From JAVVEZ01 sp032250895 (lineage in GTDB: Bacteria; Pseudomonadota; Gammaproteobacteria; Pseudomonadales; Pseudohongiellaceae), in the NCBI GenBank assembly GCA_032250895.1, contig JAVVEZ010000003.1, forward strand, positions 20,715-84,714: a stretch of 64,000 nucleotides of DNA, given 5' to 3'. Of this stretch, positions 35,480-44,342 are shown piece after piece. The notes beneath the pieces are model-generated. The model was given only the letters and a program-made list of their open reading frames with translations. It did not search any database and had not been told where the DNA came from. The position numbers were made by a program, and so were the translations under genes. Position 1 is the stretch's first letter. Every line of letters starts with the position of its first letter.

Positions 35480-36715
35480 TTAAACCACCGAGCCGATCTG
35501 AAAGATCGGCAGATACATGGCAACCAGCAGGCCGCCGACCAGCACTCCCAGTACCGCCATGATCAGGGGCTCCATCATGGCGGTGAGGCCATCGACGGCA
35601 TTGTCGACCTCCGCCTCATAAAAACTGGCGGCCTTGTCCAGCATGGCGTCGAGGGCCCCGGACTCCTCGCCGATGGATACCATCTGCAGGACCATGACCG
35701 GAAACAGATTGGTGGCCTTGATGGAATGGGTCAGCGGCTGGCCGGTGGTGACGTCGTCCCGGATTCTCAGCGTGGCATTCTTGTAGACCACGTTGCCGGT
35801 GGCGCCCGATACCGATTCCAGGGCATCCACCAGCGGCACCCCGGCGGCAAAGGTGGTGGAAAGGGTTCGGGTAAAGCGGGCCAGGCAGGACTTCTCGATG
35901 ATGCCGCCCACCACCGGCAACTTCAGAGAGAGACGTTCCAGCAGATCGGCAAAGGCCTGGGAACGAAACCGGGCCTCCTTGAAGACAAAGCCGGCGCTGG
36001 CAAGGCCGGCAATGATCCACAGCCACCAGGCAATGGCAAAGTCGGACAGCCGCATCACATACTGGGTAAACAGCGGCAATTCGGCGCCAAAACTGGAAAA
36101 GGTGGCAGCAAATTGCGGCACCACTTTGACCAGCAGGATGCCGGTGACGATAATGGCGATGGCGACAATGGTCATCGGGTAGTTCATGGCCTTCCTGATT
36201 TTGGCCTTGATGGCCTCGGACTTTTCCCTGTACGTGGCGAGCCGGTCCAGCATGGTTTCGAGGGCGCCCGACTGCTCCCCCGACTCCACCAGGTTGCAGA
36301 ACAACTCGTCGAACTGGCGTGGGTGTTTGCGAATGGAATCGGCAAAATTATTGCCGGAAGCCACCTCGTCGCGAATCGCAAACACCAACTCGCGCATGCT
36401 CGCGTTATCGAGGCCTTCACCGACGATTTCAAAGGATTGCACCAGCGGGATGCCGGCCTTCATCATGGTTGCCAGCTGGCGGGTGAAGATGGCGATATCC
36501 ATCGGTTTGATCTTGGGTTTGGACGGCCCGAACAGTGGTTTGGCTTTTTTCCTCACCTTGGTGGGCTTGACCCCCTGCTTGCGCAGCTGGGCCTTCGCCA
36601 ACGCGATGCTGGCCCCGGCAATTTCACCCTTGGCGAAGCGGCCGCGGGAGTCGGTGCCCTGCCAGGTGTAAATGGTCTGCTTCAGGGTGGGATGCAATGG
36701 TACAGCCATAATCAA
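35480..36715 (-). CDS. pilC: Type IV pilus inner membrane platform protein PilC
   Basis: 411-residue GspF-family platform protein that couples the PilB motor to pilin assembly. The N-terminal region has YTWQGTDSRGRFAKGEI; two homologous cytoplasmic domains follow (IAIFTRQLATMMKAGIPLVQSFEIV at about 80-105 and CLARFTRTLSTTFAAGVPLVDAL at about 280-302), each followed by membrane helices. The C-terminus ends in a membrane helix plus MYLPIFQIGSVV. Six bp from pilD and 19 bp from pilB. Confidence 0.96.
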   Translation of the reverse strand: MIMAVPLHPTLKQTIYTWQGTDSRGRFAKGEIAGASIALAKAQLRKQGVKPTKVRKKAKPLFGPSKPKIKPMDIAIFTRQLATMMKAGIPLVQSFEIVGEGLDNASMRELVFAIRDEVASGNNFADSIRKHPRQFDELFCNLVESGEQSGALETMLDRLATYREKSEAIKAKIRKAMNYPMTIVAIAIIVTGILLVKVVPQFAATFSSFGAELPLFTQYVMRLSDFAIAWWLWIIAGLASAGFVFKEARFRSQAFADLLERLSLKLPVVGGIIEKSCLARFTRTLSTTFAAGVPLVDALESVSGATGNVVYKNATLRIRDDVTTGQPLTHSIKATNLFPVMVLQMVSIGEESGALDAMLDKAASFYEAEVDNAVDGLTAMMEPLIMAVLGVLVGGLLVAMYLPIFQIGSVV

Positions 36716-36734
36716 CCCTCATGTTCTTCAAGGC

Positions 36735-38438
36735 TCAGGTGACCCGGTTGGCTTCGGCGAGGCTGGTCACGCCCTCGGCCACTTTCCGGAGGGCGGAAGT
36801 CCGGAGATCATTAAAGCCTTCTTCTCTGGCCTTGTCTGCGATCTGTATCGAATTTCCGTCATTCATGATGACGCGGGCGATACTATCAGTGATGGGCATT
36901 ACCTGATAGATGCCCACACGGCCTTTGTAGCCCTTGTTGCATTTATCGCAGCCGACGGCGCCGTACAGCTGCAAGTCTTCCAGCTGGGCCTTGCTGAAGC
37001 CTTCCTGAAGCAGGACCTTGGGTGGCAGCCGCAGGGGTTTCTTGCAATGCGAACAGAGCCTGCGGGCCAGGCGCTGGGCGATGATCAGCGTGACCGACGT
37101 GGCCACATTATAGGCCGGAATGCCCATGTTGCGCAGCCGGGTGAGCGTTTCCGGGGCGCTGTTGGTATGCAGTGTGGACAGCACCAGATGGCCGGTCTGG
37201 GCGGCCTTTATGGCGATTTCGGCAGTTTCCAGGTCACGGATCTCGCCCACCATCACCACATCCGGGTCCTGCCGCAGGAAGGCCCGCAGGGCCGTGGCAA
37301 AGTCCAGCCCCACCCGGACATTGACGGCCACCTGGTTGACGCCCTCCAGGTTGATTTCCACCGGGTCCTCGGCCGTGGAAATATTGCGTTCCAGGGTATT
37401 GAGAATGTTGAGCCCGGTATACAGCGACACGGTCTTGCCGCTGCCGGTGGGGCCGGTGACCAGGATCATGCCCTGGTGCTGGTTGAGGGCGTTGAGATAA
37501 TACTGTTTCTGCTCCTGTTCATAGCCCAGCGCTTCGATGCCCATCTGGGCACTGCCGGGGTCCAGAATACGCATGACGATCTTTTCACCCCACAGGGTGG
37601 GCAGGGTATTGACCCTGAAATCGATGGCGCGGGTTTTCGACAGCTTCATCTTGATCCTGCCGTCCTGGGGTATGCGGCGTTCCGAAATATCCATCTGCGA
37701 CATGATTTTTATGCGGGAGGAAATCCGGTTGGCGATGCTCAGGGGCGGACGGGTGATCTCGCGCAGAATACCATCCTGGCGAAAGCGCACCCGGTAGATT
37801 TTTTCATAGGGTTCGATATGAATGTCCGAACTGCCGGTTTTGATGGCATCCAGCAGAATCTTGTTGACGAAGCGAACGATCGGCGTCTCGTCGATATTGT
37901 CATCCGGGTGTTCGTCGCTCTCCTCGTCAACCACCTCGATGTCGATATCTTCCAGGCCCAGCCCGTCGAGATCGCCGAAATTGGCCTCCTCGGCCTCGCT
38001 GCTCGCCACGATGTCCTCGATGGCCTGGTTGAGCTTGTCATCCTCCACGACGATCAGTTCGGTGTTGATGCCGGTGTGAAATTTGATTTCATTGATGGCA
38101 TTCACGTCCGAAGGGTCGGAGACCGCCAGGCACAGGCAGTTGCCAAGCTGGCGCAGGGGCAGCACATGGTGCTTGCGGATGAGCCGGGTATCCACCAGAT
38201 GCAAGGGGATATGCGCCAGATCGATGGCGTCGAGACTCAGCAGCGGCAGACCAAACTCGCGGGAGGCGACCTGGGCGATGGTCAGGCTGGCAAGCATTTT
38301 GTGTTTTACCAGATGACGGACAAAAGGCATCCTGTCCTGCCGGGCCTGGCTATGAGCCTTTTCGGCGACGGCGGCGTTGAGCAAATTGTCGGAGACCAGG
38401 CGCTTGGCCAAACCCGTGATTTTTATGTCAGTGCTCAT
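36735..38438 (-). CDS. pilB: Type IV pilus assembly ATPase PilB
   Basis: 567-residue extension motor (GspE family). N-terminal GspE_N domains (about 20-160), an acidic linker, then the ATPase core with Walker A GPTGSGKT (329-336), the Asp box around TAEDPVE, the Walker B region PDVVMVGEIRD and the His box THLVLSTLHTN-like GHLVLSTLHTN. The zinc tetracysteine CSHC ... CDKC (about 460-500) is present. The region between it and pilA carries regulatory sites and no other gene. Confidence 0.96.
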   Translation of the reverse strand: MSTDIKITGLAKRLVSDNLLNAAVAEKAHSQARQDRMPFVRHLVKHKMLASLTIAQVASREFGLPLLSLDAIDLAHIPLHLVDTRLIRKHHVLPLRQLGNCLCLAVSDPSDVNAINEIKFHTGINTELIVVEDDKLNQAIEDIVASSEAEEANFGDLDGLGLEDIDIEVVDEESDEHPDDNIDETPIVRFVNKILLDAIKTGSSDIHIEPYEKIYRVRFRQDGILREITRPPLSIANRISSRIKIMSQMDISERRIPQDGRIKMKLSKTRAIDFRVNTLPTLWGEKIVMRILDPGSAQMGIEALGYEQEQKQYYLNALNQHQGMILVTGPTGSGKTVSLYTGLNILNTLERNISTAEDPVEINLEGVNQVAVNVRVGLDFATALRAFLRQDPDVVMVGEIRDLETAEIAIKAAQTGHLVLSTLHTNSAPETLTRLRNMGIPAYNVATSVTLIIAQRLARRLCSHCKKPLRLPPKVLLQEGFSKAQLEDLQLYGAVGCDKCNKGYKGRVGIYQVMPITDSIARVIMNDGNSIQIADKAREEGFNDLRTSALRKVAEGVTSLAEANRVT

Positions 38439-38595
38439 GAGCCGGCTTCACTCCGGAAAAGACTTGAGACCATGAGCCTGGAGATTAGCACGGGATTGCG
38501 CAATGAAAAAGAAAATATTGTTCGATATTTCCAATACTTGGAGAGCATATATGGACAAAACATGAGCTTTGCTGTGAGCATTTTTTGTAAAAAAG

Positions 38596-38610
38596 TGACA
38601 ATTTTTGTCA
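38596..38610. promoter_or_regulatory. Inverted repeat TGACA-N5-TGTCA upstream of pilA
   Basis: TGACAATTTTTGTCA is a perfect 5-bp inverted repeat about 175 bp before the sigma-54 box of pilA, inside the AT-rich pilB-pilA gap (38439-38895). The TGTC core resembles half-sites reported for PilR, so it may be an activator site; this is inference. It could equally serve pilB. Confidence 0.35.
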
Positions 38611-38782
38611 GTAAATTCCCCGGATAATGCCGCATCGGGCACTGCTCACAGAACGGAAAGAGGCCGCTGTTGTGCAAAAAACGCTCTGCCGGAGCCGCGC
38701 CTGCAAAAATCCGCAATCCGGACCAGGCAAAACTGTGCGCCAGTGCCCATTCCGCCATGGTATATGTGAATTTTCAGGGGGC

Positions 38783-38798
38783 TGGCATGGCTCTTGCT
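38783..38798 (+). promoter_or_regulatory. Sigma-54 promoter of pilA
   Basis: TGGCAT, five bases, TTGCT: the -24 GG and -12 GC are 10 bp apart, matching the sigma-54 consensus TGGCAC-N5-TTGCW. It lies about 95 bp before the pilA start. Type IV pilin genes in pseudomonads are transcribed from such RpoN promoters under PilR/PilS. Confidence 0.75.
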
Positions 38799-38895
38799 GA
38801 AACCATCATGGATACTATCATAAAGCTTGAATGGCAGGCTTTGATTATCTGCTTTCCTCAGGAAGCTTGTAACCGGATTACCAAGGAGAAACATG

Positions 38896-39318
38896 ATGAA
38901 AACAATACAGCAAAAAGCACAGCAGGGTTTCACGCTGATCGAATTGATGATCGTCATCGCGATCATCGGCATTCTGGCCGCCGTGGCCCTGCCGGCCTAT
39001 CAGGATTACACGGTTCGTGCCAAGGCCTCGGAACTGATCGTGGGTGCCACGGCCGCCAAACTGTCGGTCTCTGAATATGTGCTGGTCAACGGGACTCTGC
39101 CACCGGCGGCATTTACTGTGCAGGATATCACTGCGGGCATGATCAGCAGCCTGACTTGGGATGGCACGAGACTTGTAATCGTAGGGGATAGTGGTCCTAA
39201 TGCTTTGACGCAACAGGTTACCTTGTGGCTCACGCCTGCGACGAGTGCTTCAGGCAGTGTTTTATGGACCTGTGGTGCGGGCGTAGGTACCCGCTTCCTG
39301 CCGGGCAGCTGCCAGTAG
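38896..39318 (+). CDS. pilA: Type IV major pilin PilA
   Basis: Structural subunit of the type IV pilus. The leader ends KAQQG, and PilD would cleave before FTLIELMIVIAII; Glu5 of the mature protein is present. The hydrophobic N-terminal helix is followed by a small globular domain with a C-terminal disulfide pair (WTCGAGVGTRFLPGSC). 140 residues from ATG 38896, chosen over the adjacent ATG at 38893 because it is 7 bp from the AAGGAG site. It reads away from pilBCD behind a sigma-54 promoter, and a strong terminator follows. Confidence 0.95.
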   Translation: MKTIQQKAQQGFTLIELMIVIAIIGILAAVALPAYQDYTVRAKASELIVGATAAKLSVSEYVLVNGTLPPAAFTVQDITAGMISSLTWDGTRLVIVGDSGPNALTQQVTLWLTPATSASGSVLWTCGAGVGTRFLPGSCQ

Positions 39319-39350
39319 GCCGTCAGCGCTGCATTCTTGTCCCCGTAGTG

Positions 39351-39388
39351 AAAAGCCAGCTTTTCTATATATAAAAGCTGGCTTTTTT
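39351..39388 (+). terminator. Intrinsic terminator after pilA
   Basis: A perfect 14-bp stem (AAAAGCCAGCTTTT pairing with AAAAGCTGGCTTTT) with an 8-base loop, followed by further T. Because of the flanking A and T runs it could work in both directions. Confidence 0.85.
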
Positions 39389-39442
39389 ATGGGGCACTGC
39401 TGCATTCGCCCCAATGGCTGCCGGGCAAGTGTATCCTGCCCC

Positions 39443-39469
39443 GTCATCCCTGCGCAGGCGGGGATCCAC
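39443..39469 (+). repeat. Dispersed palindromic repeat (GTCATnCCCGC / GCGGG type), copy 2
   Basis: GTCATCCCTGCGCAGGCGGGGATCCAC, a copy of the repeat at 33701. It ends 13 bp before the start of the TMTC-like gene. Confidence 0.75.
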
Positions 39470-39481
39470 CCCTGAGTGTCT

Positions 39482-41407
39482 ATGGTGACCAGATTCCATA
39501 TCAACACCGCTCTTGGCCTCCTGGCGGTTCTCGTCATTGCCGACCTTGCCTATTGGCCCGGCCTGAACGGGCCCTTCGTGCTGGATGACGAGCAGAATAT
39601 CGCCAGCACCTACATCGGCCATATCGGCGAGGTGCAGTGGGATGCTTTGGTGTATGCCCTCACTCACAACACCAGTGGCGTGTTCGGGCGCCCGGTCTCC
39701 GTATTGAGCTTCGTGGCGAGCGGCCTGTTGCACGGCCCCGGCACCTGGGGCTACAAATACCACAACCTGCTCCTCCACCTGCTCAACGGCCTGCTGCTGT
39801 TCTGGCTGCTGCTGCGCCTACTGCCGCACCTGATGGCGGGTTTGCCGCACGAAAAACAGGTACTCGGTGCCGGCCTGACAGCCACCTGCTGGCTGTTCCA
39901 TCCATTGCTGGTGAGCACCGTGCTTTATTCGGTGCAGCGCATGGCCCAGCTCTCCATGCTGTTTACGCTGCTGGCGCTGCTGAGCTACGTGCTGGGCCGG
40001 GAGCGGATGGACCGGCGCGGAAAAGGCTACTACCTGCTGAGCTATGGCTGCTTTCCACTGTTTCTGCTGCTGGCGCTGCTGGCCAAGGAAAATGGCGCGC
40101 TGATTCCCTTGTATGTGCTGGCCATCGAGTGGCTGGCCTTTCGTTTCAGCGCCCGTGAGCGGCATGGAAAATGGCGCCTGGGCAGTTTTCTGACCTTCTT
40201 CGTGGCCGTGCCGCTGGTGGTCGGCGGCTATTATTTCTTGACGCACCTGGCGCAGTTTCTCAACTATGATTTCAGGACTTTCACACTGAGCGAACGCCTG
40301 TTGACCGAACTGCATGTGGTGTTTTTCTACACCAGGTTGATTCTGCTGCCGCGCTTGTCCGAGCTGTCCCTGTTCCATGACGATATCGCCGTCGTCAGTC
40401 ACCTGGATCTGAGCACTCTGCTGCTGCTGGCGCTGCTGATTGCAGTCATTGCACTGATCTGGCTGCTGCGGCAAAAAGCCCCGGTGCTGGCCTTTGGCCT
40501 GGCCTGGTTTCTGATTTCCCATCTGATGGAATCCACGGTCATCAGCCTCGAACTGGTGTTCGAGCACCGCAATTACATCGCCACGGTCGGCCTGCTGCTG
40601 CCGGTTGTTCACCATGTGCTGAATTACCAGGGCAGCAGGCTGATCCTCTATTTGCCGGGGCTCTACCTGGTCCTGCTGCTGACATTGACGGTCATCCGTG
40701 TGCAGGAGTGGCAGGACCTGACGCTGTTTTATACCATGGCGGAAAAGGATCATCCCGGTTCCTACCGGGCGCAGACCGAATATGCCAATCTCAAATTCAA
40801 CCAGGGCGATCCGGAGGAAGCCTTCGCCCATCTGCAGATGGCCCAGCAGATCAACCCCAGAGATGCCGGCTCGGTGCTGCATGAAATGTTGTTTCGCTGT
40901 CATCTGGGGACCTCTCTGGATGCCCTGGTTGCAGATGCTGAAGACAAGCTGGCCACCAACGCGGTATCGCCCTATACCCTAGTGTCTCTGGAAAGGATGG
41001 TGAACATGCAGAACAAGGGGGAGTGCCGGGCAATCGCCAATGAGCAGGTGCTGGGCCTGATCCAGACCGCCAGCCGGCAGCAGGACAATGTCCGCAACAA
41101 GGAATTTCTGGGTTACCTGCAAAGACTGGAAGGGATCTTTCACCTGTTGCACGGTGAGTATGCAGAAGGGGCCGGGCTGATGATCCGGGCCTATGAAAAT
41201 TCCCAGATGTTCAGCATTCTGGTCGAACTGGTCAATATTCAATTGGGACTTGACAGGCTGGAAGAGGCAGAGCATATGATAGCCCAGCTCGACAAGATCA
41301 ATGCCTATGTTTGGGGCATAGAAACCAGCAAGATTGCCGAGTTGAAAACCAGGCTGGAGCAGAAGATGTCAGCGCAGGCGTCGGCAGCGGACGCGGCAGG
41401 GGAGTAA
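39482..41407 (+). CDS. TMTC-like multi-pass membrane protein with TPR tail, candidate protein glycosyltransferase
   Basis: 641-residue protein with about 10-12 membrane helices in residues 1-415, then a soluble tail of TPR-like helices (from HPGSYRAQTEYANLKFNQGDP, about 420-630). The first loop has FVLDDEQNI after the first helix and GRPVSVLSF further on, and AKENGALIP later; these match the TMTC/DUF1736 group of GT-C-fold enzymes, which in animals are O-mannosyltransferases with TPR tails. Directly after pilA and before a GT2 of the Dpm1 type, it is a good candidate for glycosylating pilin or another exported protein; that role is inference. ATG 39482 is chosen, GTG 39476 is possible. Neither has a clear ribosome site. 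Confidence 0.75.
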   Translation: MVTRFHINTALGLLAVLVIADLAYWPGLNGPFVLDDEQNIASTYIGHIGEVQWDALVYALTHNTSGVFGRPVSVLSFVASGLLHGPGTWGYKYHNLLLHLLNGLLLFWLLLRLLPHLMAGLPHEKQVLGAGLTATCWLFHPLLVSTVLYSVQRMAQLSMLFTLLALLSYVLGRERMDRRGKGYYLLSYGCFPLFLLLALLAKENGALIPLYVLAIEWLAFRFSARERHGKWRLGSFLTFFVAVPLVVGGYYFLTHLAQFLNYDFRTFTLSERLLTELHVVFFYTRLILLPRLSELSLFHDDIAVVSHLDLSTLLLLALLIAVIALIWLLRQKAPVLAFGLAWFLISHLMESTVISLELVFEHRNYIATVGLLLPVVHHVLNYQGSRLILYLPGLYLVLLLTLTVIRVQEWQDLTLFYTMAEKDHPGSYRAQTEYANLKFNQGDPEEAFAHLQMAQQINPRDAGSVLHEMLFRCHLGTSLDALVADAEDKLATNAVSPYTLVSLERMVNMQNKGECRAIANEQVLGLIQTASRQQDNVRNKEFLGYLQRLEGIFHLLHGEYAEGAGLMIRAYENSQMFSILVELVNIQLGLDRLEEAEHMIAQLDKINAYVWGIETSKIAELKTRLEQKMSAQASAADAAGE

Positions 41408-41410
41408 GAA

Positions 41411-42274
41411 ATGAGCAATGCCGATGAGCTGTCCATCGTGATTCCCGCCAAAAACGAGGCGATAAACCTGCGTGGCCTGTTGCCCGAATTGAAAGCCCTC
41501 TACCCCAACGCCGACATCATCGTGGTCAACGACGGCTCCAGCGACGACAGCGAAGCCGTATGCCGGCAGCATCAGGTAAAAGTGATCACCCACCAGTACA
41601 GCCGGGGCAATGGCGCCAGCATAAAAACCGGCGCCAGGGCCGCGCAGCATCAGACCCTGGTGTTCATGGATGGCGACGGCCAGCACAGGGCGGCCGATAT
41701 CGCGCCTTTGCTGGAGAAGTTCAGGGAAGGCCACGACATGGTGGTCGGCGCCAGAAACAGCGCATCCCAGGCCAGCATGGGCCGGCTCTTCGCCAACCGT
41801 GTCTACAACAGGCTTGCCAGCTGGATATCGGGGCAGAAGATCGAGGATCTCACGTCCGGCTTCCGGGTGGTCGACAAACAGAAATTCAAAAAATTTCTGT
41901 ACCTGCTGCCCAATGGTTTCTCCTACCCGACCACGATCACCATGGCCTTCTTCCGGGCCGGTTATTCCGTGGCCTACCAGCCGATAGAAGCCGAACAGAG
42001 ACTGGGCAAGAGCCATATCAACCTCGTCCGGGACGGCGTGAAGTTCTTCCTGATCATTTTCAAGGTGGGCACCTTGTATTCCCCCCTGAAAATATTCTTC
42101 CCGGTGGCCTTCCTGTTCTTCGGCACGGGGGTTTTATACTACCTGTACACCTATATGACGTCCCACGCCTTCACCAACATGGGTGCCGTTCTCTTCATCA
42201 CCGCAATGATCATTTTCCTGATAGGCCTGGTGTCCGAGCAGGTGACCACTCTGCTCTACAAGGATTCGGAATGA
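41411..42274 (+). CDS. GT2 glycosyltransferase, polyprenyl-phosphate sugar synthase type
   Basis: 287-residue family 2 glycosyltransferase with two C-terminal membrane helices. N-terminal LSIVIPAKNEAINL, IIVVNDGSSDDS, and the metal-binding DGDGQH (about residues 87-92), followed by SGFRVVDKQKF: the layout of Dpm1/ArnC-like enzymes that load a sugar onto a polyprenyl phosphate. It starts 4 bp after the TMTC-like gene, so one transcript is likely, and it could provide that enzyme's lipid-linked donor. Sugar identity is unknown. Confidence 0.85.
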   Translation: MSNADELSIVIPAKNEAINLRGLLPELKALYPNADIIVVNDGSSDDSEAVCRQHQVKVITHQYSRGNGASIKTGARAAQHQTLVFMDGDGQHRAADIAPLLEKFREGHDMVVGARNSASQASMGRLFANRVYNRLASWISGQKIEDLTSGFRVVDKQKFKKFLYLLPNGFSYPTTITMAFFRAGYSVAYQPIEAEQRLGKSHINLVRDGVKFFLIIFKVGTLYSPLKIFFPVAFLFFGTGVLYYLYTYMTSHAFTNMGAVLFITAMIIFLIGLVSEQVTTLLYKDSE

Positions 42275-42367
42275 TGGGCCCCTGTCACACCGTCCCCACT
42301 GAGCGGGACAGCACCGTGGTGGCTCCGCTCGCCGCCGGACCATCCCGCCACTGCCGGCAGGTATCGT

Positions 42368-42390
42368 GTCATTTCCGCGCAGGCGGGGAA
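42368..42390 (+). repeat. Dispersed palindromic repeat (GTCATnCCCGC / GCGGG type), copy 3
   Basis: GTCATTTCCGCGCAGGCGGGGAA, a copy of the repeat at 33701, overlapping the last codons and stop of the minus-strand membrane protein gene. Confidence 0.65.
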
Positions 42391-43298
42391 GCGGCAAACC
42401 AGGAGCTCAGCAGCACTGCCAGCAGCGAAAACAAGAGGTCCTGGACCATTTGCACGGTGCGGGTGAAGATGGCCATGGCCTGGATCTGCTCTGGGGAAAA
42501 GGCCCCGTTCAGATTGCCCAGCAGCAAAAACACCGCCTCCCTGACGCCCATGCCGGCGGGCACCAAAAAGGCCAGGACCCCGGCGACCCAGGCCAATGCC
42601 TGGTAGACAGCCAGCTCGAGCGCGGCATAGACCGAAATATCATAGAGCGCCAGCAGCATCAGGGAAATGCCGAGCAGATAGCTTGCGAACAGCATCAGGC
42701 ACAAAACCAGAATGCTGAGGGTGGAGGCTTCGATATCCCTGTCCCTGTCGCTGAGTACAGACAGCGAGGGCGCCAGCCTGGCCAGTTGCCGGGTAATGGA
42801 CCTGGGAAAGGAGAAGTTTCTGACCAGGTGTATCGCTGGGTAGGAAAAAACCAGCAGCAAGAGTGCCAGGGGCAGGGAAATTTTCCAGAAAATGATGGCC
42901 AATGCATAAAAAAAGAAGGAAGACAGGGTCAGCAGCATCTGGCGGATATTGGCCAGCACCACCTTGCTCATGATATTTTCCGATTGCAGCAGCGAGGCCT
43001 GCAAGGCAAAACCCCAGATCACCCCGGGCAGGTATTTGGCCAGTTGCGAGAGGTAGAATATCCGGCAGGTGGAACCATAGCCAATGGCGATGCCCGCCGC
43101 GTGAAAGAGGCGGTTGAGCAGGAGGCAGCCGAGCAGGGTATGCACGCCTATGGCCACGGTGGACGCAGCCAGAAAACCAAAGCGCGCCTGCGCGAGCTGC
43201 GCACTCAACTCCGGCCAGGCTTGCCGGAGGATGTAGATGACGAACAACAGACCGACCAGATAGAGCGCGTAACTGATGACTTGGCGATTGATGGGCAT
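42369..43298 (-). CDS. Lysylphosphatidylglycerol synthase TM-region / YbhN-like membrane protein
   Basis: 309-residue polytopic protein (about seven to eight helices) of the UPF0104 group that includes the membrane half of MprF, YbhN and archaeal AglD. Seen parts: YLSQLAKYLPGVIWGFALQ at about residues 83-101 and the late VAGVLAFLVPAGMGVREAVFLLLG (about 240-263), the most conserved piece of the family. Members move or flip lipids or lipid-linked sugars. There is no catalytic GNAT-like domain of full MprF. Convergent with the GT2 gene; its last residues PPARK are encoded by a dispersed repeat. Confidence 0.8.
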   Translation of the reverse strand: MPINRQVISYALYLVGLLFVIYILRQAWPELSAQLAQARFGFLAASTVAIGVHTLLGCLLLNRLFHAAGIAIGYGSTCRIFYLSQLAKYLPGVIWGFALQASLLQSENIMSKVVLANIRQMLLTLSSFFFYALAIIFWKISLPLALLLLVFSYPAIHLVRNFSFPRSITRQLARLAPSLSVLSDRDRDIEASTLSILVLCLMLFASYLLGISLMLLALYDISVYAALELAVYQALAWVAGVLAFLVPAGMGVREAVFLLLGNLNGAFSPEQIQAMAIFTRTVQMVQDLLFSLLAVLLSSWFAASPPARK

Positions 43299-43480
43299 TA
43301 AGGGGCTGTGGCCTTATGGGTATCTTTGTGTGGGATTTTGATTGTTAAGGGATGGCGTGTACTGATCCAAGCTATGCCGCAAATACTATCTCAAGTCAGT
43401 ATAGTGGGCAATCAAAGCTGACAAAACCGAGGATTTGCTTGCCTGGAAATGCATGTTGCAAGAATTTCTCAGAGTTGACT

Positions 43481-44278
43481 ATGGAATATCATCATTTATA
43501 CGGTCTTTCGGTGTTGGAAAAGGGTTGGTCGCCTGCTCCCAGTTTCTTGCTGCGAAGAAACAGAATCATGAAAGTTCTATCCTCGTGTAGTTCAGGGAGA
43601 CTTCTTGAAATAGGTTGTGGGGCAGGGACGATTATCAACGAACTGAGTAAAAAGGGCTTTCAGTGTGAAGCCGTGGAAACGTCCGCTGCAGCACGTGAGA
43701 TAGCCAGCTATGTTAACAAGGGCATAGCAAGCATCTATAGTGAACCTGAACCTTGCTGGTTGGGTCGGTTTGATTATGTGCTTGCTTTTGAAGTGCTTGA
43801 ACACATTGAAAATGATGGTGAGGCATTAAGTCTTTGGCGTTCGTGGTTGAAGCCAGGAGGAACGCTTATTATGTCGGTGCCGGCGCATAGGAAGAAGTGG
43901 AGTATTTCAGATGTATGGGCTGGGCATTATCGGCGGTATGAAAGGCATCAGCTGATAAATTTGCTGAATCAAAGTGGATTTAAAATTGAAAGACTCGAGA
44001 ATTACGGGTTTCCATTGTCTAACCTGTTGCTTCCTTTCGGCGCAAAAGTTCACGCCCGTGAGCAAAGGCAGCGTGAATCACCGGCCAATGGCAGGGACCA
44101 AAATAATGCGATGAGCGGCATACAGCGAGAAGCTGCTTCACGTTTGTATCCAATACTTAGGGGTTTTCCAGGTATTATGATAATGCGCACAGCATTTTTG
44201 TTTCAGCAATGGACCCTTGGAAAAGATTGGGGAACAGGCTATTTCTTGTTGGCACATAAAACTGAAGAAGCTGCATAG
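43481..44278 (+). CDS. SAM-dependent methyltransferase
   Basis: Class I methyltransferase (Methyltransf_23/11 type). From ATG 43481 it has 265 residues; motif I is LLEIGCGAGTIINEL (about residues 40-54), then VETSAAAREIA, YVLAFEVLEHIENDGEAL (about 97-114) and LKPGGTLIMSVPAH. The frame is open back to 43352 but the upstream part does not look like the family. Substrate unknown; the neighbours suggest a glycan. Base composition is already lower in G+C than in the pil genes. Confidence 0.8.
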   Translation: MEYHHLYGLSVLEKGWSPAPSFLLRRNRIMKVLSSCSSGRLLEIGCGAGTIINELSKKGFQCEAVETSAAAREIASYVNKGIASIYSEPEPCWLGRFDYVLAFEVLEHIENDGEALSLWRSWLKPGGTLIMSVPAHRKKWSISDVWAGHYRRYERHQLINLLNQSGFKIERLENYGFPLSNLLLPFGAKVHAREQRQRESPANGRDQNNAMSGIQREAASRLYPILRGFPGIMIMRTAFLFQQWTLGKDWGTGYFLLAHKTEEAA

Positions 44279-44342
44279 ATTTTCTCGGGGATGTATTAGG
44301 ATCAAAAAAGTCATCTGATATAGATATAGCGGAAAGGCATTG

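Noticed and set aside
35231..36742. Plus-strand open frame of 503 codons opposite pilD and pilC
   Set aside because: Antisense of two genes with complete motifs.
36672..38627. Plus-strand open frame of 651 codons opposite pilB
   Set aside because: It is the antisense of pilB, which has all family motifs; the translated sequence shows no domain and is rich in Gln, Gly and His as expected for an antisense frame.
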